Shown piece after piece: positions 1 through 5,708 of a stretch of DNA of 8,218 bases (the first letter of the stretch is position 1; each line of letters starts with the position of its first letter). The notes under the pieces are model-generated. The model saw only the letters and a program-made list of their open reading frames with translations. It was not told the origin of the DNA and did no database searches. The position numbers were made by a program, and so were the translations under genes. The DNA comes from Bacilli bacterium. Its GTDB lineage: Bacteria > Bacillota_I > Bacilli_A > RFN20 > CAG-826. The stretch covers positions 1 through 8,218 of the forward strand of contig JAEDOI010000040.1 in assembly GCA_016302065.1 (NCBI GenBank), read 5' to 3'.

Positions 1-396
1 TTAAATGGCAATTTAGCTGGTGTAAAATATGAATTTACGTATGCTGATGTTTTGGATCAGGCAATAACTAATAAGTATGTTGCTTTTGCAAAAGGAACCA
101 CATATACTCCAACTATTACCTTTACTGAAGATGAAGTGGCATCTATTACTGATTCTGCAACTAACACTCTTGCATTTACTGATGCAAAAACTTTAAAAGT
201 AACATCAAATTTTTCCTTTACTTGGGGACAAGCTTTTGGTGGAAACAATCCTGGTAAACTCGATCCAAACGCTACAAATACTGTTGTTGAACCTCAAAAA
301 AAGAATATTGAAGTTTTAAAAGATTTTGTTAATTTAATTGGAACATCTACTGCGCAGAATTTGATAACTGTTAAAGTTACCCCTGTTGCTAAGTAA
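1..396 (+). CDS. C-terminal part of a TasA/camelysin-like secreted protein (5' end outside window)
   Basis: The frame is open from base 1 (reading LNGNLAGVKYEF...) to a TAA stop, giving 131 residues with no stop. A TTG inside it at base 52 is not a likely start; the true start lies upstream of the window. The fragment is rich in Thr, Ser, Asn and Val and looks like beta strands. It contains LKVTSNFSFTWGQAFGGNNP followed by an insert and a final ITVKV strand, which recalls the FxWG...NP region of TasA and camelysin-type proteins secreted through SipW. The next gene, 32 nt downstream, is a SipW-type signal peptidase, the arrangement known for tasA/sipW loci. Family knowledge: such proteins form extracellular fibres or surface proteins. 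The signal peptide that would settle this is not in the window. The family call rests on weak motif resemblance plus context. It could instead be another secreted beta-sandwich protein. Confidence 0.5.
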   Translation, partial: LNGNLAGVKYEFTYADVLDQAITNKYVAFAKGTTYTPTITFTEDEVASITDSATNTLAFTDAKTLKVTSNFSFTWGQAFGGNNPGKLDPNATNTVVEPQKKNIEVLKDFVNLIGTSTAQNLITVKVTPVAK

Positions 397-428
397 TCCC
401 TTTCTAATTTTAACTATAAGGTCCTTCA

Positions 429-1577
429 ATGTCTAACGTAGAAATTATTGCATTAATTGTTACGATTATATGCTTACTAAGTTTTTGTTTAGTATTTACT
501 TTTCTATTTAGACATTACTATTTAAATTTAATTAAAGATGTTAATGAAGGAAAAGAAGATATTGATTTAATTGATAGTGCAATAATAGAAGAGGAAGAAA
601 AGAAATCTAAAAAGAAGAAAGCTTTAAAAATAACTGGTAAGGTTGTTGGCTATACTCTTTTAGGAATAGTAGTTCTTTTCTTCCTCTCATCCTTAGTATC
701 TAAATTTATGAATGATAAGATTGTTGTAGGTGATTCTACAATGATTGTTATTGCATCAGGATCAATGGAAGAAAGAAATGAAGCTAATACATATTTAGAT
801 GAATTTAACTTAAATAACCAAATAAATACGTATGATATTGTTGGTATCACTAAATATAAAGATCAAAGTGAAGTAAAACTTTATGATGTTGTTGCTTTTA
901 AAGGTGATGATAATGTTACTTATGTTCATCGTATCATCGATATAAAAGAGAACAATACTTATGTTACAAGAGGAGACTCTAATAACTTAAGTGATAATGA
1001 TGGAAGACTTTATAAGGGTAATCTAACATTTGATCGAATTATTGGTAAATATAACGGTACTAGACTTAAAACTGTAGGAATATTTGTCGTATTCCTTCAA
1101 TCAAATTCAGGTATAATTACTGTTATTTCTATCATTTATTGTATGTTAATGTTTGATCATTTTAGAAATAAATATGATAAAGCAATAGAAGAAAGAACTA
1201 ATAAACTTATTGAATTACTTGAATACAATTTAAGTGAACATAAGAGCGTAGATTTTTCTACTAAGTATCATGAAACATTAATATATAAAGGAAATAAGTA
1301 CATATTTGAAAATGGTAACTTTATTTCTAAATCTGATTTAGAAGAATCAGATTTAGTTAATGATGAAGATACCTCTTCATCATTAGTAGTTATAAAAGAA
1401 AATAACGATGAAGAAAGTAATGTTACAATAAAAAATATAAATACAAATAAAGAAGATACATTTAAAGAGAAGAAAAGTAATGTATTTTCTAAAATTAAAG
1501 ATTTCTTTAGAAAAGATAAGTCTAAAGAAAATGAAGAAACAAAAGAAACAAATAATGATAATTTGAGTGAAATGTAG
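429..1577 (+). CDS. SipW/ER-type signal peptidase I with long N- and C-terminal extensions
   Basis: Membrane serine peptidase that removes signal peptides from exported proteins. The motif IASGSM holds the likely nucleophile Ser112. YVHRII (His167) takes the place of the lysine of ordinary bacterial type I peptidases, which is the hallmark of the ER/archaeal/SipW branch. RGDSN (Asp183) is the usual acidic box, with Asp189 and Asp191 nearby. Membrane segments are about 5-28, 70-94 and 214-241, so the catalytic part (95-213) is outside and the C-terminal tail (242-382) is cytosolic. B. subtilis SipW is about 190 residues; this one is 382. The excess is an extra N-terminal helix with a highly charged loop (36-66) and a 140-residue Lys/Glu/Asn-rich tail ending in an amphipathic-looking NVFSKIKDFFRK. 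ATG start with a weak AAGG site at 418-421, 7 nt upstream. Probable substrate: the protein encoded just upstream. The 3' third of the gene is full of inverted repeats. Confidence 0.85.
   Translation: MSNVEIIALIVTIICLLSFCLVFTFLFRHYYLNLIKDVNEGKEDIDLIDSAIIEEEEKKSKKKKALKITGKVVGYTLLGIVVLFFLSSLVSKFMNDKIVVGDSTMIVIASGSMEERNEANTYLDEFNLNNQINTYDIVGITKYKDQSEVKLYDVVAFKGDDNVTYVHRIIDIKENNTYVTRGDSNNLSDNDGRLYKGNLTFDRIIGKYNGTRLKTVGIFVVFLQSNSGIITVISIIYCMLMFDHFRNKYDKAIEERTNKLIELLEYNLSEHKSVDFSTKYHETLIYKGNKYIFENGNFISKSDLEESDLVNDEDTSSSLVVIKENNDEESNVTIKNINTNKEDTFKEKKSNVFSKIKDFFRKDKSKENEETKETNNDNLSEM
1327..1356. repeat. Perfect 12-bp inverted repeat, 6-nt loop
   Basis: CTAAATCTGATT (1327-1338) is the exact reverse complement of AATCAGATTTAG (1345-1356). 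It lies in the cytosolic-tail codons of the signal peptidase gene and encodes the near-repeat SDLEESDL. No T-tract follows, so it is not a terminator. Confidence 0.85.
1358..1385. repeat. Perfect 12-bp inverted repeat, 4-nt loop
   Basis: TAATGATGAAGA (1358-1369) pairs with TCTTCATCATTA (1374-1385) around the loop TACC. Two further G-T wobble pairs would extend the stem in RNA. It starts one base after the preceding hairpin, so the two form a tandem pair within the peptidase tail. Confidence 0.85.
1502..1530. repeat. 10-bp inverted repeat, 9-nt loop
   Basis: TTTCTTTAGA (1502-1511) pairs exactly with TCTAAAGAAA (1521-1530), near the 3' end of the signal peptidase gene. The surroundings are low-complexity A/G/T and a competing 9-bp pairing (1485-1493 with 1506-1514) exists, so this is weaker than the other repeats. 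Confidence 0.55.
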
Positions 1578-1598
1578 CAAATCAGTCAAATTATCATT
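1554..1598. repeat. 13-bp inverted repeat enclosing the signal peptidase stop codon
   Basis: AATGATAATTTGA (1554-1566) pairs perfectly with TCAAATTATCATT (1586-1598). Inside, a G-G mismatch is followed by 3 more pairs, leaving an 11-nt loop that holds the TAG stop (1575-1577). The stem ends 4 nt before the AAAGGAG ribosome site (1603-1609) of the AAA+ gene. No run of T follows, so it is not a classical intrinsic terminator. It could influence coupling between the two genes or mRNA stability. Confidence 0.75.
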
Positions 1599-1615
1599 TC
1601 TAAAAGGAGTTAGTT

Positions 1616-3442
1616 ATGAAAACACACTTTACTAGAAAGAATTTTATTGCAATGGCTATAACATTCTTTTACCTTCTTATCACTGCGTTTAGTGCAATTT
1701 GTTTAGATGGATCTAATCCAATGATGAAAGCTAATAACCCTATCCAAAAGCTAGGATTAGCTTTTGGATTCCCTTCAATTGATCCTGGATTTGCTGGATG
1801 GATTCTTACAGCTTGCACACTTATTTATGTGCTTATCTTTGTTTGTGCTTTTATTTATGAGCTTAGACTTGCTAAATATTACGATAACAAAGTATTTACT
1901 AAGAAATGGGTAGGAATATATATTGCTACATTCTTTATTACATTTATTCTTTGCTTTGGTATTGGACTTATTGCTCAATATCCTTATAACAAAGAATATA
2001 TGATTAATTCTTTAACTTTCTTAGGTGAATCTCTTCTTATTGGTTTAATTCTTTTCTTAATTTTAGGTTTAATTGTTTCAGGAATATTAATGTTATATAT
2101 TAACTTTAAACATATTGATGAACCATTTAGATTCTTTGGAAATAAAACTAAAGAATTAGAAGAAAAAGAAAAAGAAGAAGAGGAAAAAGAAGCAAAAGAA
2201 CTTGATGATCAAGGAAATCTTGCTTCTAGTTTTGGTGAACCTCAAGTAGATGAACATGGTAACCCAATATTTGCAAGTGGTAATGGAATTAATGGAAGTA
2301 ATACTGGAAACTTAAATGGTGAAATAAGTGATGCTACATTAAAAGATAAAGAGAGAGTTTTCCCTGGACTTTCTGGAATTGATGTCATTAATCAAGCTAA
2401 TATTTACGATGAATTTGAAGATAATATTACTTTAAAAGATTTAACTAACAACTTTAGAAATTATCTTGCTAAAGAAGAAAAATTATATTTTGATGTTGCT
2501 ACAATTAGAGCTTTTATTTCTGGTCTTGCTGCTAGTAGACTTATCATTTTAGAAGGTTTAAGTGGAACTGGTAAATCTTCTCTTGCTAGATACTTCAGTG
2601 AATTTATTAAAGAAGAATCTTTCTTTGAACCAGTCCAAGCTACATGGAGAGATAGAACCTCAATTTTAGGATATTTCAATGATTTCTCTAAAACATATAA
2701 TGAAACAGAATTTTTAAAGAGATTATATGACGCTACATATAAAGAAGATCATATTAATATTATGGTTTTAGATGAAATTAATATTTCTCGTGTTGAATAC
2801 TACTTTGCAGATTTTCTTTCTATCTTAGAATATCCACAAGATAAATGGAAATTAAAAATTATGCAATTACCTTACGATTTTGATGCTCCACTTCACCTTG
2901 AAGATGGAATATTAAAAATTCCTGCTTCCACTTGGTTTATTGGAACAGCTAATAAAGATGATTCAACATTTACTATCACTGATAAGGTTTATGATAGAGC
3001 CATTACGATCACCTTCGATGATCGTAATGAACCATTTGAAGTAAGTGGTGAAGTTAAAAAGATTGGTATCTCATTTACTAAACTTCAAAACTTATTTAAA
3101 GAGGCAATTAGTAAAACAGAAAATAACCTTAATAAATCTGATTTAACTAAATTTAAAGCTTTAACAGACTTTACCTATGATACATTTGATTTAACATTTG
3201 GTAACCGTATAATGCATCAAATTGAACTTTTAGTTCCAGTATATGTTGAATGTGGAGGAAGCAAAGAAGATGCACTTGACTTCATGTTCTCTCGTAAAGT
3301 TGTTGGTAAACTTGAAGGAAGATTTGAAGATTACATTAAACAAGGCTTATTAGATTTAAAATCATTAATCGTTAAAGTATATGGTAAAGATAGCTTTAAA
3401 GCTACAAACCATACAATTGATAAATTATTAAGAAAATTATAA
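1616..3442 (+). CDS. Membrane-anchored McrB-like AAA+ ATPase
   Basis: Predicted four-pass membrane protein (segments about 10-30, 60-82, 98-121, 138-163) with both ends in the cytosol. A Lys/Glu-rich then Gly/Asn-rich linker (176-250) joins it to an AAA+ domain (about 285-470). Walker A is GLSGTGKS (314-321, Lys320). Walker B is IMVLDEIN (382-389, Asp386/Glu387), followed by EYYFADFLSILE, typical of the McrB/dynein-related branch. The sensor-1 strand is FIGTAN (Asn446), and a candidate arginine finger is in DKVYDRA (Arg461). The McrB GTP-selective MNTADR motif is not kept (here TANKDD), so ATP is the likelier substrate. The usual N-terminal DNA-binding domain of McrB is replaced by the membrane part. 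The gene has a good AAAGGAG site 6 nt before ATG. The next gene encodes a McrC-like partner, which supports the family call. A role in restriction is not shown; an envelope-associated role is inference. Confidence 0.85.
   Translation: MKTHFTRKNFIAMAITFFYLLITAFSAICLDGSNPMMKANNPIQKLGLAFGFPSIDPGFAGWILTACTLIYVLIFVCAFIYELRLAKYYDNKVFTKKWVGIYIATFFITFILCFGIGLIAQYPYNKEYMINSLTFLGESLLIGLILFLILGLIVSGILMLYINFKHIDEPFRFFGNKTKELEEKEKEEEEKEAKELDDQGNLASSFGEPQVDEHGNPIFASGNGINGSNTGNLNGEISDATLKDKERVFPGLSGIDVINQANIYDEFEDNITLKDLTNNFRNYLAKEEKLYFDVATIRAFISGLAASRLIILEGLSGTGKSSLARYFSEFIKEESFFEPVQATWRDRTSILGYFNDFSKTYNETEFLKRLYDATYKEDHINIMVLDEINISRVEYYFADFLSILEYPQDKWKLKIMQLPYDFDAPLHLEDGILKIPASTWFIGTANKDDSTFTITDKVYDRAITITFDDRNEPFEVSGEVKKIGISFTKLQNLFKEAISKTENNLNKSDLTKFKALTDFTYDTFDLTFGNRIMHQIELLVPVYVECGGSKEDALDFMFSRKVVGKLEGRFEDYIKQGLLDLKSLIVKVYGKDSFKATNHTIDKLLRKL
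1742..1769. repeat. Perfect 12-bp inverted repeat, 4-nt loop
   Basis: ATCCAAAAGCTA (1742-1753) pairs with TAGCTTTTGGAT (1758-1769) around the loop GGAT. It lies in the AAA+ gene, between the first and second membrane segments, encoding IQKLGLAFG. The stem is comparatively stable for such AT-rich DNA. Confidence 0.85.
1821..1865. repeat. Imperfect direct repeat, 30-nt period, in the second membrane helix
   Basis: TTATTTATGTGCTTA (1821-1835) and TTATTTATGAGCTTA (1851-1865) match at 14 of 15 bases. They encode LIYVLI and FIYELR of the second membrane segment of the AAA+ protein. It may be an old 30-nt duplication or simple low-complexity coding sequence. Confidence 0.45.
2158..2192. repeat. 35-nt all-purine tract
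   Basis: Only A and G occur over 35 bases, encoding the Glu/Lys-rich start of the linker between the membrane part and the AAA+ domain. A tract of this kind is prone to slippage, but the reading frame is intact here. Confidence 0.8.
3001..3029. repeat. Perfect 11-bp inverted repeat, 7-nt loop
   Basis: CATTACGATCA (3001-3011) pairs with TGATCGTAATG (3019-3029). It encodes AITITFDDRN, just after the candidate arginine finger of the AAA+ domain. The arms are richer in G and C than the surroundings. Confidence 0.8.
3391..3404. repeat. 14-bp perfect palindrome
   Basis: TAGCTTTAAAGCTA is its own reverse complement with no spacer. It lies near the 3' end of the AAA+ gene, about 65 nt before the next start. 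It could be a chance palindrome or a protein-binding site; nothing else supports a role. Confidence 0.5.
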
Positions 3443-3443
3443 T
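3417..3443 (+). promoter_or_regulatory. Candidate internal promoter before the McrC-like gene
   Basis: TATAAT (3438-3443) matches the -10 consensus exactly. TTGATA (3417-3422) matches the -35 consensus at 5 of 6 positions, with a short 15-nt spacer. Initiation would fall about 20 nt before the ATG at 3470, giving a short leader without a ribosome site. In DNA this AT-rich such matches arise easily by chance, so this is only a candidate. Confidence 0.25.
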
Positions 3444-3469
3444 AATTAAATTTATATTTAAATAAATAT

Positions 3470-4894
3470 ATGGAAAAGAAGAAAGAGTATTTAATAGAAT
3501 TAACTAATAAAATAAATAGAACTATTAAACATAGCTCTTCTTTTACATATGTTTATGAAACATTAAGCTTAGATAAATTTAAGCTTAATGTTAAATATAA
3601 TTATGATGAAACAATTAAAAGATGTGTTGAATTAAAAAATCTTTTAAATAAGATCACTTCAATTGTTTTTAAACCTCATATTAAAGCTTCTACAAATGAA
3701 GTTATATTAAGAAGTGAATTTGCTTCATCTTTATCTAATCAATCTTTTAATGACACATTAAAAGATTCTAAATTATGGAAAAATAAGAATGGAGTTATGA
3801 CTCCTGAATATGTTCATTCCATTGAATTTATTGATTCAATTGATACTTATGAAAATAGATTTATTTCACTTTTAATTACTTTAATTGAAGATGAAGTTGA
3901 ATATATGTTAAGTAATATTTTTCCACTTGTAGAATCAATCGAAGAACATTTTGAAGTAAATGGAATAACATATGGAGAACATTCTTTATTTAAAGAATTC
4001 TCTCGTTTAGATTACCCATATAACGATGTCTTTAAAAAAGAAAAAGGTAATCCTAATAAAGTATATACTCTAGTTAGAAGATTATTAAAAAGAGTTAAAC
4101 AACTTAAAAATACTGAATTCTTTAAGATTACACATAAATATATTGATAAGAATATAATTCCTACTAATATTTTAATTCACGATGAATTATATTCTTATTG
4201 CTTTAGATTTTATAAAGCTAATTATCTTAATGTTGTGACTCTTTCATCAATGAATGAATATTATTACAATTATTGTTTACTTTGTTTCTTTAAATATCTT
4301 TCTAGTTTAAATATTGCTAAAACTGCTAAATCAAATAATGCAACGCTTAGAATTGATGCTTCTAATCGCCTTAGATTTGACGATATCAGTTTTAAAAAAG
4401 GGATGTTTTCTTATTTAATTAAAGAAGATCAGGAAAATTTAGGATTTTTCATGGAAGTTAGATTAATAGAAAAAGCAATTAGAACTAATACTAAAGTTGG
4501 TGAAGAAAGAATTGCTAGATACTATTTTCTAACTAGTAAAACATATTCAAAAGAAAATGAAGTGAGCATTAATAAAGAAATTGAAAATAAGAAATTAGAA
4601 TTTAACAATGTTATTCTTCTTACTCAGAATAACATTGTTAGAAATTTCTCTAGTGTCTTAACTTTATCAATATATAAAGATAACCACGACTTATTATTTA
4701 AAAATTTATTATCTAGTTTATCGATGCTCTTTAAGACTGATACGATGATTTTTGAAGCAAAATGTCCAGTATGTGGAAGCAGTGATCTCACATATGATGG
4801 ATTTACTTATAAATGTAGTAAATGTGGATCTACTTACTCATTACTTAATATTGATAATGAGGATATATTGTGGGTTAAATCTTTTAGGAGGTAA
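3470..4894 (+). CDS. McrC/DUF2357-like partner protein with C-terminal zinc ribbon
   Basis: Soluble, 474 residues, encoded directly after the McrB-like ATPase. SIDTYENRFISLLI (123-136) fits the conserved TxENRF element of DUF2357/McrC-like proteins, whose N-terminal domain activates the partner McrB ring. NEYYYNYCLLCFFKYL (262-277) resembles the helix that usually precedes the PD-(D/E)xK nuclease. In the region that follows (about 290-425) I do not see an aspartate followed by an (E/D)xK pair in the right setting, so the nuclease looks absent or degenerate. The C terminus has CPVC (432, 435) and CSKC (449, 452), a zinc ribbon that could bind nucleic acid or protein. The start is the only plausible one in the open frame, but no ribosome site precedes it: 3433-3471 is A/T only. 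Family call from motif and context; the nuclease loss needs structural comparison. Confidence 0.65.
   Translation: MEKKKEYLIELTNKINRTIKHSSSFTYVYETLSLDKFKLNVKYNYDETIKRCVELKNLLNKITSIVFKPHIKASTNEVILRSEFASSLSNQSFNDTLKDSKLWKNKNGVMTPEYVHSIEFIDSIDTYENRFISLLITLIEDEVEYMLSNIFPLVESIEEHFEVNGITYGEHSLFKEFSRLDYPYNDVFKKEKGNPNKVYTLVRRLLKRVKQLKNTEFFKITHKYIDKNIIPTNILIHDELYSYCFRFYKANYLNVVTLSSMNEYYYNYCLLCFFKYLSSLNIAKTAKSNNATLRIDASNRLRFDDISFKKGMFSYLIKEDQENLGFFMEVRLIEKAIRTNTKVGEERIARYYFLTSKTYSKENEVSINKEIENKKLEFNNVILLTQNNIVRNFSSVLTLSIYKDNHDLLFKNLLSSLSMLFKTDTMIFEAKCPVCGSSDLTYDGFTYKCSKCGSTYSLLNIDNEDILWVKSFRR
3559..3592. repeat. Perfect 13-bp inverted repeat, 8-nt loop
   Basis: AACATTAAGCTTA (3559-3571) pairs with TAAGCTTAATGTT (3580-3592). 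It lies within codons about 30-41 of the McrC-like gene, encoding ETLSLDKFKLNV. Each arm contains an AAGCTT palindrome. Confidence 0.85.
3741..3767. repeat. Perfect 12-bp inverted repeat, 3-nt loop
   Basis: AATCTTTTAATG (3741-3752) pairs with CATTAAAAGATT (3756-3767) around the minimal loop ACA. It lies in the McrC-like gene (QSFNDTLKDS). Confidence 0.85.
4146..4198. repeat. Perfect 15-bp inverted repeat, 23-nt loop
   Basis: ATAAGAATATAATTC (4146-4160) pairs with GAATTATATTCTTAT (4184-4198), with two possible G-T pairs outside. It lies inside the McrC-like gene, encoding DKNIIP...DELYSY. Confidence 0.85.
4603..4640. repeat. Perfect 15-bp inverted repeat, 8-nt loop
   Basis: TAACAATGTTATTCT (4603-4617) pairs with AGAATAACATTGTTA (4626-4640) around TCTTACTC. 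An outer 6-bp helix, GAAATT (4591-4596) with AATTTC (4643-4648), can stack on it across an internal loop. It is the most convincing short-loop hairpin in the window, inside the McrC-like gene (FNNVILLTQNNIV). Confidence 0.9.
4886..4891 (+). promoter_or_regulatory. Strong ribosome binding site overlapping the preceding gene's end
   Basis: AGGAGG forms the last two Arg codons of the McrC-like gene and sits 5 nt before the ATG of the ABC ATPase gene. It fixes that start and suggests translational coupling across the 2-nt gap. Confidence 0.85.
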
Positions 4895-4896
4895 AT

Positions 4897-5706
4897 ATGG
4901 AAGAAATTAAAAATGATCAAAATTTAAATATCGAAAACGAAGACGATATTGATTTAAATATTGAAGTACCTAATATTCCAGATTACGTTATCGAAATAAA
5001 AGATTTATATAAAAGTTATGGAAAAAAGGAAGTCTTAAAAGGACTAGACTTAAAAGTTAAAAAGGGTGAAGTATTTGGATACATTGGAAAAAACGGTATT
5101 GGTAAATCTACAACAATTGATTGTATTGTTGGATTAAAAGATTACGATAGTGGAGAAATTTTAGTTCTAGGAAAAGATGTTAAAACTCAATCTTTAGAAG
5201 TAAAAGAACAAATTGGATATGTTCCTAGTGAACCAGTTACATATGAATCAATGACTGGAAATGAATATCTCCAATTTATTGGCTCAAGTTATGGAATGAT
5301 TCAATCTTCATTTAATAAAAATTATAATTTCTTATTAAAGAAATTTGGAATGAATGTTATTGATATGAATCGTAAAATTAAAGAATATAGCCATGGTATG
5401 AAACAAAAGATTTGTTTAATGGCTAGTTTGATTCATAATCCAAAAGTTTGGATTCTTGATGAACCTACCGTTGGTCTTGATATTATCGTCTATGAAGTAT
5501 TACTTAAGATGATTAAAGACTTTGCAGCTTTTGGAAAAACAGTCTTTGTTACATCACATAACATTGAACTTGTCTCTAAAGTTTGTGATCGTGTCGCTAT
5601 TATTAATGATGGAAAAATAGCTGAGATTATTGACTTTAAGAAAGAACCACTTAAACGTAAAGATTTAAATAAAATATTTATGAAAATATATGGAGGAAAC
5701 GATTAA
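4897..5706 (+). CDS. ABC transporter ATP-binding protein (ABC-2-type exporter)
   Basis: Energises the permease encoded next. Walker A is GKNGIGKST (64-72), with Ile in place of the usual Ala. The signature is YSHGMKQ (164-170). Walker B is VWILDEP (184-190), followed by TVGLD. The switch His is His221 in TSHN. The Q-loop region reads IGYVPSEP (107-114), with no glutamine at the expected place, as also seen in many BcrA/CcmA-like ATPases. The C-terminal part is short. An acidic, Asn-rich stretch of about 28 residues precedes the domain (NIENEDDIDLNIEVPN) and is not part of the usual fold. The start is nevertheless secured by the strong ribosome site, and no other ATG lies before the domain. 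The substrate cannot be read from the sequence; context suggests an envelope or surface role. Confidence 0.92.
   Translation: MEEIKNDQNLNIENEDDIDLNIEVPNIPDYVIEIKDLYKSYGKKEVLKGLDLKVKKGEVFGYIGKNGIGKSTTIDCIVGLKDYDSGEILVLGKDVKTQSLEVKEQIGYVPSEPVTYESMTGNEYLQFIGSSYGMIQSSFNKNYNFLLKKFGMNVIDMNRKIKEYSHGMKQKICLMASLIHNPKVWILDEPTVGLDIIVYEVLLKMIKDFAAFGKTVFVTSHNIELVSKVCDRVAIINDGKIAEIIDFKKEPLKRKDLNKIFMKIYGGND
5311..5339. repeat. Near-perfect 29-nt palindrome with one bulged base
   Basis: TTTAATAA (5311-5318) pairs with TTATTAAA (5332-5339). Between them AAATTATAATTT (5319-5330) is itself palindromic, leaving only C5331 unpaired. It lies in the ABC ATPase gene, in the helical part before the signature motif. 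It is almost pure A/T, so less striking than the mixed-sequence repeats. Confidence 0.6.
5437..5454. repeat. 8-bp inverted repeat, 2-nt spacer
   Basis: AATCCAAA (5437-5444) pairs with TTTGGATT (5447-5454) just before the Walker B codons of the ABC ATPase gene. It is short and could be chance. Confidence 0.4.
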
Positions 5707-5708
5707 GA

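Noticed and set aside
52..54. TTG at base 52 as the start of the first gene
   Set aside because: The frame is open back to base 1, the product would lack a signal peptide, and no ribosome site precedes it.
57..248. Minus-strand open frame of 63 codons
   Set aside because: It lies wholly opposite the TasA-like coding frame, has no ribosome site and no recognisable protein features.
1383..1589. Minus-strand open frame rich in Phe, Ile and Cys
   Set aside because: It is the complement of the Lys/Glu/Asn-rich peptidase tail; the hydrophobic look follows from that codon composition.
1554..1605. Rho-independent terminator after the signal peptidase gene
   Set aside because: The stem is A/T-rich and is followed by TTTCTAAAAGG..., not by a T-run; the AAA+ ribosome site follows at once.
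1775..2679. Minus-strand open frames opposite the AAA+ gene
   Set aside because: They overlap well-supported AAA+ codons including the Walker A region, with no start signals.
1616..4894. Ordinary McrBC restriction system
   Set aside because: No DNA-binding domain on the ATPase, membrane helices instead, no clear nuclease motif in the partner and no methyltransferase nearby.
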